From Eubacteriaceae bacterium (lineage in GTDB: Bacteria > Bacillota > Clostridia > Peptostreptococcales > Anaerovoracaceae): a DNA stretch of 64,000 nucleotides. Below are positions 25,083 to 32,966 of the stretch, in pieces. The notes below the pieces were generated by a model. It was not told the DNA's origin and did no database searches. It saw only the letters and a program-made list of their open reading frames with translations. The translations under genes and the position numbers were made by a program. Location: contig CABIXY010000002.1 in NCBI GenBank assembly GCA_902362805.1, forward strand, positions 124,001 through 188,000. Direction: 5' to 3'. Every line of letters starts with the position of its first letter. Positions within the stretch are counted from its first letter, which is position 1.

Positions 25083-25433
25083 ATGGATAAAGAATGTGAA
25101 GTACGATTAGAGAAGATCATGAAGGGTTTTCAGGAATGTCAAAGTGCCTTTACCGCAATCGGTGATGAGACGAGACAATTGATTCTGCTGGTACTTTTAG
25201 AGAGTGACCTGTCGGGCATCCGCGTTGGAGAAATTGCAAAGAAAACGCATTTGACCAGGCCTTCCGTATCACATCACTTGCAGATATTAAAGGCAGCCGG
25301 TATGATCAATATGAGAAAAGAAGGAACCAAAAACTTCTATTATATCAGCGAGGATGAAACAAGTTGGAAAGCAATCGCGGATTTGATCAATCTGATCGAT
25401 GAAGGTGTTAAGCATATCAGTGAAGTCCGATAA
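25083..25433 (+). CDS. ArsR family transcriptional regulator
   Basis: A 116-residue winged-helix regulator; the helix-turn-helix is LRVGEIAKKTHL-like (IRVGEIAKKTHLTRPSVSHH, residues about 40-60). Family members are repressors released by metals or other ligands. The metal-binding ELCVCDL motif of arsenic/cadmium sensors is absent and only one cysteine pair-like position is seen, so the signal may not be a metal. AGGTGA lies 6 bp before ATG 25083. It is downstream of nitroreductase copy 2 and just upstream of a metal-exporter operon. Confidence 0.83.
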   Translation: MDKECEVRLEKIMKGFQECQSAFTAIGDETRQLILLVLLESDLSGIRVGEIAKKTHLTRPSVSHHLQILKAAGMINMRKEGTKNFYYISEDETSWKAIADLINLIDEGVKHISEVR

Positions 25434-25441
25434 CTGTTCTC

Positions 25442-25469
25442 TTGACAATCCTGCCCAACGTGCTATAAT
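25442..25469 (+). promoter_or_regulatory. strong sigma-A promoter of the metal-exporter operon
   Basis: Consensus TTGACA, 16 bp, TATAAT. Confidence 0.85.
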
Positions 25470-25474
25470 CAAAA

Positions 25475-25489
25475 TGCAAATGATTTGCA
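25475..25489 (+). promoter_or_regulatory. 7-1-7 inverted repeat, likely Fur-family operator
   Basis: TGCAAAT-G-ATTTGCA is a perfect 7-1-7 repeat placed just after the -10, around the predicted transcript start. Fur, Zur and PerR boxes have this geometry, and the operon encodes a Fur-family protein (26392-26832), so autoregulation is likely. Confidence 0.7.
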
Positions 25490-25536
25490 AATTCTAATGA
25501 GTTGCGTTTTGATAGATGACGAGCAAAGGAGAGTCC

Positions 25537-26391
25537 ATGCTGGAAGTGATTTTAGAGGCGCTGGTTGACAGCTTCAAGCTGCTTCCGTTTTTGTTCCTCA
25601 CTTATTTAGTTATGGGTGTGTTGGAGCATGCGGCCAGTGACCGTCCAAGAAAGTTAATACAGGAAGCGGGAAGAGTGGGGCCGATTTGGGGCGGACTGAT
25701 CGGCGCCTTTCCGCAGTGCGGATTTTCTGCCGCTGCGTCCTATTTTTATATCGGCAGAGTGATCACATTAGGTACATTGATTTCTATCTATATGTCCACC
25801 TCTGACGAGATGCTTCCTATTTTGATTTCGGAAAAGGTGGCAGGATTGACAATTCTGAAAATCATGGGCACGAAGGTCGTGATTGGCATGATCAGCGGTT
25901 TTTTGGTCGAGATTTTCTTCGGCTGGATGGGCAGAAGAAAAAAGCGGCCGAGAGACTTCGACGGGGAAGCTCATAACGACCACTGCAGCTGCGGTGCCGG
26001 TGTTTTTGTCAACGCAGTGGTGCATGCTCTGAAGGTATTTGTTTTCATCTTGATCGTGTCACTAGTCATCGGTCTGTTGATTCATTTTGTAGGAGAAGAA
26101 AATATCTATCTTCTTTTTTCCAATGTGCCTGTCTTGGGTGAAGCAGTTGCAGGGTTGGTGGGACTGATTCCCAACTGTGCTGCCTCAGTAGTCATCACAC
26201 AGCTTTATCTCGATGGAATCATCAGTGCGGGGCCTATGATGAGCGGACTTTTGGTCAGCGCTGGAGTCGGACTGCTGGTGTTGTTCAAAGAAAACACACA
26301 TCCACGGGAGAGTCTCTCGATTGCGTTGATTTTATACGTAGTCAGTGTCGCATGGGGCGTACTGATCGAAGTTCTGGGAATAACATTTTAA
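25537..26391 (+). CDS. putative 10-TM metal exporter (ArsP_2-like)
   Basis: A 284-residue membrane protein resembling the putative heavy-metal exporter / manganese transporter family. Two halves each carry a proline-cysteine helix motif: GAFPQCGFSAAASY and GLIPNCAASVVITQ. These paired PxCG/PNC motifs suggest an internal duplication and a metal path. A central loop carries a His/Cys cluster (HNDHCSCG). ATG 25537 follows AAAGGAG. It sits behind a consensus promoter with a 7-1-7 operator and overlaps no gene, ending directly against the Fur-family regulator. Metal identity is unknown. Confidence 0.75.
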   Translation: MLEVILEALVDSFKLLPFLFLTYLVMGVLEHAASDRPRKLIQEAGRVGPIWGGLIGAFPQCGFSAAASYFYIGRVITLGTLISIYMSTSDEMLPILISEKVAGLTILKIMGTKVVIGMISGFLVEIFFGWMGRRKKRPRDFDGEAHNDHCSCGAGVFVNAVVHALKVFVFILIVSLVIGLLIHFVGEENIYLLFSNVPVLGEAVAGLVGLIPNCAASVVITQLYLDGIISAGPMMSGLLVSAGVGLLVLFKENTHPRESLSIALILYVVSVAWGVLIEVLGITF

Positions 26392-26832
26392 ATGGTAACG
26401 ATTATGGCGGGAAATGAATATAAAACAAATAGCAGAATTAAGATTATGGAATTCTTAATGGAAAATAAAGAGCGGGCAATCAGCGTCAGCGATATCGACT
26501 GTCACATGAAAGAGCAGCATTGTTCTGTCAATGTGACAACAATCTACAGGTATTTAGACAAATTAGAGAAGGATGGCAACATCATCAAATATGCTGCTGA
26601 GAAAGGTGATAAGAGTACCTATCAATATGTGGAGCGGGAGCACAAATGTGACGAGCACCTTCATCTCAAATGTGTGCAGTGCGGTGCAGTCATTCACCTT
26701 GACTGTTGCTTTATGGATGAAATTTCTCGCCACATAGCAGAAGACCATGGTTTTGCTCTGCAGTGCAGGAATTCTGTTATCTATGGATTCTGCCGCGAAT
26801 GCCAAAAAAAGCAAAATAAACAAAAAGTATGA
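26392..26832 (+). CDS. Fur family metalloregulator
   Basis: A 146-residue Fur/Zur/PerR-type regulator with an N-terminal winged helix (about 10-80, VNVTTIYRYLDKLEKDG) and a C-terminal dimer domain. Two CxxC pairs for the structural zinc are visible (CVQCG and CREC). The HLHLKCVQCG stretch is typical of the family. The start codon directly follows the exporter stop (TAA-ATG), so translation is coupled. It probably binds the 7-1-7 box at 25475. Which metal it senses (zinc, manganese or iron) cannot be decided. Confidence 0.87.
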   Translation: MVTIMAGNEYKTNSRIKIMEFLMENKERAISVSDIDCHMKEQHCSVNVTTIYRYLDKLEKDGNIIKYAAEKGDKSTYQYVEREHKCDEHLHLKCVQCGAVIHLDCCFMDEISRHIAEDHGFALQCRNSVIYGFCRECQKKQNKQKV

Positions 26833-26861
26833 TTGACAAAATGAGTCTTTTCCGTTATTCT
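26833..26861 (+). promoter_or_regulatory. promoter of the leader / CNNM unit
   Basis: TTGACA, 17 bp, TATTCT. The -35 begins immediately after the Fur-family stop codon. The transcript should start near 26868, giving a leader of about 190 nt before the CNNM gene. Confidence 0.7.
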
Positions 26862-26901
26862 ATCTATCAATATATTGAACAAGAAAGGTGGGATTTAGTA
26901 C

Positions 26902-26967
26902 ATGGACGATGGCGACAGTGATACAAGTAAAATGAGAAGTACTCCATGTAGTGTTATGGTTATATAG
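26902..26967 (+). CDS. 21-codon acidic leader peptide (candidate)
   Basis: A short frame with AAAGGTGGG upstream encodes 21 residues starting MDDGDSDTSK and ending in TAG one base before the left arm of a terminator. Four of residues 2-7 are aspartate. TACATGGA over its start codon (26899-26906) can pair with TCCATGTA (26943-26950) near its end. In enterobacteria, acidic or proline-rich leader peptides before magnesium transport genes make ribosomes unstable when magnesium is low and thereby control termination. The following gene is a CNNM/CorC protein implicated in magnesium or cobalt export, so a similar attenuator is plausible. No experimental support is known to me. Confidence 0.5.
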   Translation: MDDGDSDTSKMRSTPCSVMVI

Positions 26968-27009
26968 AGGTATAGTCTGTACAAATTTTATTACAGACTA
27001 TACCTTTTT
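26968..27009 (+). terminator. attenuator-type terminator before the CNNM gene
   Basis: AGGTATAGTCTGT (26968-26980) pairs perfectly with ACAGACTATACCT (26993-27005), then T. It lies inside the leader, between the short frame and the CNNM gene. Confidence 0.85.
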
Positions 27010-27060
27010 GTGTTTTTTTAACTAGAATGCAGCATGATAATATATATGGAGGATTTAAAC

Positions 27061-28353
27061 ATGATTGGACCGATTATTTTACAGATTGTATTGATTTTTT
27101 TAAATGCAACCTTTGCCAGTGCAGAGATTGCAGTTATTTCTATGAATGATAATAAGTTGAAAAAGCTAGCGGCAGACGGAGATAAAAGAGCGATCAAGCT
27201 TTCTGCTCTGACCATGCAGCCAGCCAGATTCCTTGCTACCATACAGGTTGCCATCACATTGGCAGGACTCCTAGGCAGCGCTTTTGCTGCAGACAGTTTT
27301 GCAGGGCCACTGGTAAATACGATGATGAGATGGGGTATCACTATTCCGGAGAACGTGTTAAAATCAGTTTCCGTGATTTTGATTACTTTGATTCTGGCCT
27401 ACTTTAATTTAGTTTTCGGTGAGTTGGTACCAAAACGAATTGCTATGAAAAAAGCGGAATCCCTGGCTCTGGGCATGTCAGGTCTGCTTCATGGTGTATC
27501 AAAGATATTTGCTCCTTTGGTATTTCTTCTGACTGTTTCCACAAATCTGATTCTCAGACTGATCGGCATCAACCCGGACGAGGATGATGAGAAGGTTTCT
27601 GAAGAAGAAATTAGAATGCTTTTGATGGAGGGAAATCAGCAGGGCGTCATTGATTCTGTGGAGAGTGAGATTATTCAAAATGTCTTTGAATTTGACGATA
27701 TCACGGTAGAACAAATCTGCACCCACAGAGTTGACGTGTTGGCATTGAGTACAGAGGACACCTTGCAGGAGTGGGAAAAAATCATCTACGATGGCAGACA
27801 TACCTATTATCCGGTGTGTGGAGACAGCATCGACGAAATCCTTGGGGTACTCGATATAAAGGACTATTTCAGATGCGGAAAGAAAAATTTGGAGGATCTC
27901 ATAACAAAGGCCGTCAAAAAGGCCTATTTCATACCGGAATCCATGAAAGCCAACGTTCTCTTTAAAAACATGCGACAGAAAGGCGTGTATTTTGCAGTAG
28001 TTATAGATGAGTACGGTGGGCTGTCCGGCATCATTACGTTGCACGACTTGATGGAGGCTTTGGTAGGCGATCTCCACGATGAAGAGGAAGAAGAGAAACC
28101 GGAAGAAATAAAACAGATTGACGACAACCAATGGCTGATTTACGGATGTGCTGACATTGACGATGTCAGCGAGGAACTGGCAGTCGATTTGCCTGTGGAG
28201 ATTTATGACACCTTCGGCGGGTTCATCTGCGGACTGATAGCAGAAATTCCTGAGGACGGAAAGGGTTTTGCCATAGAGACGGAAAGTCTGGCAATCGAGG
28301 TGCACAGTGTGGAAAACCATCGAATAGGATCTGCGACAGTGGTGAAGAAATAG
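27061..28353 (+). CDS. CNNM/CorC (HlyC/CorC) family transporter
   Basis: A 430-residue protein with an N-terminal DUF21 membrane domain (about 1-190, three to four helices, with ATFASAEIAVISMN), a CBS pair (about 205-335) and a C-terminal CorC_HlyC domain (about 350-428). Family members in Firmicutes are magnesium exporters or magnesium/cobalt resistance proteins. The start at 27061 follows GGAGGATTTAAAC. A perfect terminator stands in its leader, which suggests controlled read-through. It is not an haemolysin in the toxin sense despite older names. Confidence 0.9.
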   Translation: MIGPIILQIVLIFLNATFASAEIAVISMNDNKLKKLAADGDKRAIKLSALTMQPARFLATIQVAITLAGLLGSAFAADSFAGPLVNTMMRWGITIPENVLKSVSVILITLILAYFNLVFGELVPKRIAMKKAESLALGMSGLLHGVSKIFAPLVFLLTVSTNLILRLIGINPDEDDEKVSEEEIRMLLMEGNQQGVIDSVESEIIQNVFEFDDITVEQICTHRVDVLALSTEDTLQEWEKIIYDGRHTYYPVCGDSIDEILGVLDIKDYFRCGKKNLEDLITKAVKKAYFIPESMKANVLFKNMRQKGVYFAVVIDEYGGLSGIITLHDLMEALVGDLHDEEEEEKPEEIKQIDDNQWLIYGCADIDDVSEELAVDLPVEIYDTFGGFICGLIAEIPEDGKGFAIETESLAIEVHSVENHRIGSATVVKK

Positions 28354-28387
28354 CGAATGTTTTTTCCATCGAAGAGGCGGCTTTCTG

Positions 28388-28416
28388 TTGCGAGGGGATT
28401 GATTACATGATAAAAT
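28388..28416 (+). promoter_or_regulatory. candidate promoter of the repeat coiled-coil gene
   Basis: TTGCGA, 17 bp, TAAAAT. Confidence 0.45.
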
Positions 28417-28451
28417 AATAATCAAAGCCGATGGAAAGCGAGGTGCGTCTT

Positions 28452-29105
28452 GTGTCAAAAGAAACAGAAATGATTTTAGAAGCGATAAAGAATTTGCAGA
28501 GTGAGGTGACATCAACCAAGACAGAGCTGCAGAAAGAAATGTCAAACACCAAGACAGAGCTGCAGAAAGAAATGTCAAACACCAAGACAGAGCTACAGAA
28601 AGAGATGTCAAACACCAAGACAGAGCTGCAGAAAGAGATGTCAAACATTAAGACAGAGCTGCAGAAAGAGATAGGTTCATTGAAAAATGAGGTGACGAGT
28701 ACCAAAACAGAACTGCAAAGTGAGATGACCTCACTGAAAAATGAGGTGACGAGCACCAAAACAGAACTGCAAAGTGAGATGGCTTCACTGAAAAATGAGA
28801 TGTCGAGCACCAAAACAGAACTGCAAAGTGAGATGACCTCACTGAAAAATGAGATGTCGAGCACCAAAACAGAACTGCAAAGTGAGATGGCTTCACTGAA
28901 AAACGAGGTGACATCAATCAAAGTGACACTTGAAAATGTAACGAACCGCAGTATCAAAACGATTGCAGAAGGACACCTGGATCTGTCTAGAAAGCTGGAT
29001 GAAGCCATCAAGGTAGATAACCAAAAAGAACTGCTTCTTGTTCGAGTTAGTCTGCTGGAAGATGAAGTAAGGCTATTAAAAGAAAAGTTCAATACAATTG
29101 CATAG
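28452..29105 (+). CDS. repeat-rich coiled-coil protein
   Basis: A 217-residue (from GTG 28452) soluble, almost wholly helical protein. The GTG is chosen because GCGAGGTG lies 6 bp upstream; an in-frame ATG at 28431 has no ribosome binding site. The centre is made of five 11-residue repeats (TELQKEMSNTK type) followed by four 18-residue repeats (LKNEVTSTKTELQSEMTS type), then a non-repeated C-terminal helix (LLLVRVSLLEDEVRLLKEKF). The 11-residue period suggests a right-handed coiled coil. No signal peptide is seen. Near-identical DNA repeats indicate recent expansion and likely length variation between strains. Function unknown. Confidence 0.75.
   Translation: MSKETEMILEAIKNLQSEVTSTKTELQKEMSNTKTELQKEMSNTKTELQKEMSNTKTELQKEMSNIKTELQKEIGSLKNEVTSTKTELQSEMTSLKNEVTSTKTELQSEMASLKNEMSSTKTELQSEMTSLKNEMSSTKTELQSEMASLKNEVTSIKVTLENVTNRSIKTIAEGHLDLSRKLDEAIKVDNQKELLLVRVSLLEDEVRLLKEKFNTIA
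28515..28679 (+). repeat. five tandem 33-bp repeats
   Basis: Units start at 28515, 28548, 28581, 28614 and 28647. Each encodes TKTELQKEMSN or a close variant. Confidence 0.9.
28680..28895 (+). repeat. four tandem 54-bp repeats
   Basis: Units start at 28680, 28734, 28788 and 28842, with a half unit to about 28922. Variants alternate (EVTST/EMSST and EMTS/EMAS), so unequal exchange is likely. Confidence 0.9.
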
Positions 29106-29133
29106 GAATGCGGAAAAGCAGAGTCTATTGATT

Positions 29134-29167
29134 AAACCGGCTGGGAAATTCACAGTCGGTTTTTTTA
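29134..29167 (+). terminator. terminator after coiled-coil gene
   Basis: AAACCGGCTG pairs with CAGTCGGTTT, followed by seven T. Confidence 0.85.
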
Positions 29168-29276
29168 ATGGCATGATAAAATGCCGCTCCTGTATTCTGT
29201 GTTTAGCACAGTTTTATCCGTCTCTTACAGTCAGCGAAAAGTGACAGATTTCTATACAAAACGGCAGTTTTGACGT

Positions 29277-29305
29277 TTGATTTCGTAAAATCACGGGTCT
29301 ATAAT
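29277..29305 (+). promoter_or_regulatory. promoter of radical SAM gene
   Basis: TTGATT, 17 bp, TATAAT. Confidence 0.65.
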
Positions 29306-29357
29306 AACGGTGAGTTTTAAAGATATTGATAGATTTTGTGATTGGAGATAATAGAAA

Positions 29358-30728
29358 ATGAACACTTTGAAACATAAAATAGAACGTACGGCTTTTTCCA
29401 AGGCTTTTGATGTCGCCTACGGCAAGATGGGGAAGGATCGGCAGCATGAACTTAAGAAGATGTTCGACATGGCAAAACCCTACATTGACCAGACCGATGT
29501 CGTCATCGACTATGACAAGGCGGAAAAAATGATTTTTAACGAGAATGGGGCTCTCATCAAATACATAGACAGATTTGTCGATGAATTAGACAAGAATGTA
29601 CTGAAGACGGCGGCATTGAACTTCGGTTTTGAGGCCATGTTCTGCGGCACAAAAGTCATGGAAGACGCGAGGAAGAAGTATGAATGCAACGTACCGTGGT
29701 TGATTTTGATGGACCCAACCAGTGCCTGTAACCTACACTGCACTGGCTGCTGGGCTGCAGAGTACGGCAATAAATTGAATCTGTCCTTTGAGGATATGGA
29801 CGATCTGATTACCCAGGGGAAAGAACTGGGAATCTACTTTTATATGTATACAGGCGGAGAACCACTTGTTCGAAAAGAGGATTTGATTAGAATCTGTGAA
29901 AAACATAGAGACTGTGCCTTTATCGCCTTTACCAACGGAACCCTGGTAGACCAAGCTTTCTGCGACGATTTGAAGCGGGTGGGCAACCTCTACCTGGCCA
30001 TCAGTTTAGAGGGAACAGAGGACGTCAACGACCAGAGAAGGGGCGAGGGCGTTTACAAGAAAGTCATGGGTGCTATGGATCTGCTGAAAGAGAACGGCTG
30101 TCTCTTCGGCACCTCAATCTGTTATACCAGCAGTAATTACGAAAAGGTCACTTCCGATGATTTTATCCAGATGGAGATCGACAAGGGTGTCAAGTTCTCC
30201 ATGTACTTCCACTATATGCCTGTGGGAAACGACGCATCGCCTGAGCTGCTGCCCACAAAGGAACAGAGAACTTATATGTACCACAGAATCAGGAAGATTC
30301 GAGATATGACTGACGGCAAGGGTTTGTTCTGCTTTGACTTCCAAAACGACGGAGAATATGTGGGCGGCTGCATTGCCGGAGGGAGGAATTACTTCCACGT
30401 AAATGCGGGCGGTGATGCGGAGCCATGTGTGTTTATTCACTATTCCAACGCCAACATTAAAGAAAAGTCTCTGCTGGAGGTTTTGCATTCGCCGATTTTT
30501 ATGGCTTATCATGATAATCAGCCTTTTAACAATAATCCGCTGCGTCCTTGTCCGATGTTGGAAAATCCAGATATTTTGCCGCAGCTGGTACGAAAAACGG
30601 GGGCAAAATCCACGGATTTGCAGTCGCCGGAGAGGGTAGAAAGTCTCTGCGCGAAGTGCCATAAATATGCCGAAAGCTGGGGCCCTGAGGCTGACAAGCT
30701 CTGGAAATCTTGTAAAAAGACAATTTAA
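29358..30728 (+). CDS. radical SAM / SPASM-type protein
   Basis: A 456-residue radical S-adenosylmethionine enzyme. The catalytic [4Fe-4S] motif is CNLHCTGCW (near residue 123), followed by the GGEP SAM-binding motif in YTGGEPLVRKED. The N-terminal about 110 residues precede the barrel. The C-terminal region is rich in cysteines (GGCIAGG, AEPCVFIHY, RPCPML, CAKCHKYAE), consistent with an auxiliary-cluster (SPASM/twitch) domain. No peptide substrate gene or partner lies beside it and it is monocistronic, so the reaction is unknown. Confidence 0.85.
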   Translation: MNTLKHKIERTAFSKAFDVAYGKMGKDRQHELKKMFDMAKPYIDQTDVVIDYDKAEKMIFNENGALIKYIDRFVDELDKNVLKTAALNFGFEAMFCGTKVMEDARKKYECNVPWLILMDPTSACNLHCTGCWAAEYGNKLNLSFEDMDDLITQGKELGIYFYMYTGGEPLVRKEDLIRICEKHRDCAFIAFTNGTLVDQAFCDDLKRVGNLYLAISLEGTEDVNDQRRGEGVYKKVMGAMDLLKENGCLFGTSICYTSSNYEKVTSDDFIQMEIDKGVKFSMYFHYMPVGNDASPELLPTKEQRTYMYHRIRKIRDMTDGKGLFCFDFQNDGEYVGGCIAGGRNYFHVNAGGDAEPCVFIHYSNANIKEKSLLEVLHSPIFMAYHDNQPFNNNPLRPCPMLENPDILPQLVRKTGAKSTDLQSPERVESLCAKCHKYAESWGPEADKLWKSCKKTI

Positions 30729-30745
30729 AATGGGTATTGATCATC

Positions 30746-30798
30746 ATAGGGTGGTCAGCGCGGACGCTTTCATCGATCCTGCTGGCTGCCCTATTTTG
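30746..30798 (+). terminator. terminator after radical SAM gene
   Basis: ATAGGGTGGTCAGC pairs with GCTGGCTGCCCTAT with small mismatches, then TTTTG. Confidence 0.72.
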
Positions 30799-30802
30799 TG
30801 TC

Positions 30803-30831
30803 TTGAATAAATGGTTAGCCGATGATATACT
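30803..30831 (+). promoter_or_regulatory. promoter of the NifU-like / GGGtGRT pair
   Basis: TTGAAT, 17 bp, TATACT. Confidence 0.65.
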
Positions 30832-30862
30832 TAAAAACAACGACACTGAATGGAGGTAGAAG

Positions 30863-31555
30863 ATGATATACACAAAAGAAGTCGAGAACATGTGCATCGT
30901 AGGCAGAGATGCAAATCATGGACCTGCTCCGATTCCTGAAGAGGGGAAATGGGTACAAGCGAAAGAGGTCAAGGATATTTCTGGTCTGACTCACGGTGTT
31001 GGCTGGTGTGCACCGCAACAGGGTGCCTGTAAGCTGACGCTGAACGTGAAGGATGGAATCATCCAGGAAGCTTTGATCGAGACGCTGGGATGTTCCGGCA
31101 TGACACATTCTGCGGCGATGGCTGGAGAAATTCTCGTAGGAAAAACCATTATGGAAGCACTGAACACAGATTTAGTCTGTGATGCGATAAATACAGCGAT
31201 GAGGGAGTTATTCCTGCAGATTGTCTACGGAAGAAGCCAATCTGCATTTTCTGAAGGCGGTCTTGCCGTCGGCGCAGGCCTTGAGGATCTGGGCAAAGGA
31301 ACCAGAAGTCAGGTGGGGACCATTTATTCCACAGAGGCAAAGGGGCCTAGATATCTGGAACTGGCAGAAGGTTACATATTAGAAGAGGGCCTTGACGAGA
31401 ACGACAGTATCATCGGCTACAAATATGTAAATTTGGGCAAGATGATGGATTTCATCAAAGACGGCGTAGATCCTATGGAAGCGATAGAAAAAGCCAGCGG
31501 AAAGTACGGCAGATTTGATGAAGCTGTTAAGAAAATCGATCCGCGGAAAGAATAG
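30863..31555 (+). CDS. NifU-like iron-sulfur scaffold-related protein
   Basis: A 230-residue protein with a NifU/IscU-like N-terminal half: WCAPQQGACKLTL and TLGCSGMTHSAAMAGE place cysteines like those of cluster scaffolds. The C-terminal half (about 130-230) is not part of usual NifU. It is annotated in related genomes as an iron-sulfur assembly scaffold and is regularly next to the GGGtGRT protein. GGAGG precedes the start. Ordinary Isc/Suf partners (cysteine desulfurase) are absent, so its role may be specific to the neighbour. The biochemical role of the pair is not established. Confidence 0.78.
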   Translation: MIYTKEVENMCIVGRDANHGPAPIPEEGKWVQAKEVKDISGLTHGVGWCAPQQGACKLTLNVKDGIIQEALIETLGCSGMTHSAAMAGEILVGKTIMEALNTDLVCDAINTAMRELFLQIVYGRSQSAFSEGGLAVGAGLEDLGKGTRSQVGTIYSTEAKGPRYLELAEGYILEEGLDENDSIIGYKYVNLGKMMDFIKDGVDPMEAIEKASGKYGRFDEAVKKIDPRKE

Positions 31556-31567
31556 GAGGCAGGCGAG

Positions 31568-32566
31568 ATGGAATTATTTGAAAACTATGATAGACGAATT
31601 GCCGGCATCGAAGCGGCTATGAAAGAATATGGCATCAAGGATCTGGAAGAAGCGAGGAAGATGTGCACTGACAAGGGCTTTGATCCCTATGAAATCGTAA
31701 AAGGCATTCAGCCTATCTGCTTTGAAGATGCTTGCTGGGCTTACGTTTTGGGTGCGGCTATCGCCATGAAAAAGGGAGCAGTAACTGCCGTAGAAGCAGC
31801 GAAAGCCATCGGAGAAGGACTGCAGGCTTTTTGCATCGCCGGCTCGGTTGCTGATGATCGAAAGGTAGGCATCGGCCACGGGAATTTAGCCTCCATGCTG
31901 CTCAGTGAGGAGACGGAGTGCTTTGCGTTTTTGGCTGGTCACGAGTCCTTTGCTGCGGCAGAAGGTGCCATCGGCATTGCCAATTCCGCTAACAAAGTGA
32001 GAACAAAACCGCTTCGCGTCATCCTCAATGGACTGGGAAAGGACGCGGCTTTGATTATTTCCAGAATCAACGGTTTTACTTACGTAAAGACGGAATTCGA
32101 TTTTTATAGTGGAGAACTGAAGATTGTCAGTGAGACACCTTATTCCAAAGGGGATCGGGCAAAGGTGAAATGCTATGGAGCAAACGACGTGAGAGAGGGC
32201 GTGGCTATCATGCACCACGAGAACGTGGATGTCTCCATTACAGGAAATTCTACCAATCCAACTAGATTCCAGCACCCTGTAGCAGGAACCTACAAAAAAG
32301 AAAGAGTTCTTGCAGGGGATAGGTATTTTTCCGTAGCATCTGGCGGTGGTACAGGGAGAACACTGCATCCTGACAATATGGCGGCAGGACCGTCATCCTA
32401 CGGTATGACAGACACCATGGGCAGAATGCACTCTGACGCCCAGTTCGCAGGGTCTTCCTCAGTTCCGGCACATGTGGAAATGATGGGCTTCCTCGGTATG
32501 GGCAATAACCCGATGGTAGGCGCAAGTGTCGCCGTCGCGGTAGCAGTGCAGGAAGCGCATAAATAG
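31568..32566 (+). CDS. GGGtGRT family protein
   Basis: A 332-residue protein with the defining GGGTGRT motif near residue 260 (VASGGGTGRTLHPDN). The N-terminal part is helical with a conserved-looking ICFEDACWAYVLGAAIA stretch; the C-terminus ends in the glycine-rich MMGFLGMGNNPMVGASVA. It starts 12 bp after the NifU-like gene behind AGGAGG and forms a two-gene operon. It may be a metal-cofactor enzyme whose cluster is supplied by the neighbour; this is inference and no activity is known to me. Confidence 0.8.
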   Translation: MELFENYDRRIAGIEAAMKEYGIKDLEEARKMCTDKGFDPYEIVKGIQPICFEDACWAYVLGAAIAMKKGAVTAVEAAKAIGEGLQAFCIAGSVADDRKVGIGHGNLASMLLSEETECFAFLAGHESFAAAEGAIGIANSANKVRTKPLRVILNGLGKDAALIISRINGFTYVKTEFDFYSGELKIVSETPYSKGDRAKVKCYGANDVREGVAIMHHENVDVSITGNSTNPTRFQHPVAGTYKKERVLAGDRYFSVASGGGTGRTLHPDNMAAGPSSYGMTDTMGRMHSDAQFAGSSSVPAHVEMMGFLGMGNNPMVGASVAVAVAVQEAHK

Positions 32567-32580
32567 AAAAAATACATATA

Positions 32581-32637
32581 AAACGGTTTTCAGATTTACT
32601 TCATTTAGGCAAGGGTGTTTCTGGAAGCCGTTTTTTC
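32581..32637 (+). terminator. terminator after GGGtGRT gene
   Basis: AAACGGTTTTCAGA pairs with TCTGGAAGCCGTTT using G-U pairs, then six T. Confidence 0.75.
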
Positions 32638-32678
32638 TTGTCACAAAAGAAAAGTTTTCAATTCCAAAACTTACCGCT

Positions 32679-32706
32679 TTGATTTCGTCCGTTTCTATTG
32701 TAGAAT
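32679..32706 (+). promoter_or_regulatory. candidate promoter of small gene
   Basis: TTGATT, 16 bp, TAGAAT. Confidence 0.5.
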
Positions 32707-32747
32707 AACAGTAGGCGCCCAGTTGAGTTATGGGAAAGGACGCAGAA

Positions 32748-32942
32748 ATGGATGAAATATTAGATAAGATAACAGTAGAGCAAGACGGTATCTCATACCT
32801 AGTTGAAATCAAAGGTATTGAGTACGCGCATTTTGGGGTTGAACATATCTATGCGGTAGTAAATTATTATACCGGATATGTCATTTATAATCTCGACTTC
32901 GATAATAAGTATGAAAAGAAGTATATTCTAACCACTACATAA
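32748..32942 (+). CDS. small protein of unknown function
   Basis: A 64-residue acidic protein with AAAGGA 7 bp before ATG 32748. It is rich in Tyr and Ile with alternating hydrophobic residues in the middle (HIYAVVNYYTGYVIYNL), which suggests beta strands. There are no cysteines, signal peptide or membrane segment. It has its own promoter and hairpin and no operon partner. I do not recognise it. Confidence 0.5.
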   Translation: MDEILDKITVEQDGISYLVEIKGIEYAHFGVEHIYAVVNYYTGYVIYNLDFDNKYEKKYILTTT

Positions 32943-32966
32943 AGAAACACTCATAGGTCGCTAACT

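Noticed and set aside
26862..27060. Known metal riboswitch (M-box or yybP-ykoY) before the CNNM gene
   Set aside because: The conserved blocks of these riboswitches were not found; a leader peptide with terminator explains the region better.
27499..28644. Long open frame of 381 codons on the minus strand opposite the CNNM gene
   Set aside because: It lies fully antisense to a well-supported gene, has low-complexity repeats at its start from the coiled-coil region, and has no ribosome site.
28403..29092. Open frame of 229 codons on the minus strand across the tandem repeats
   Set aside because: It is the mirror of the repeat array; the Ser/Phe/Cys-rich product is an artefact of the reversed repeats.
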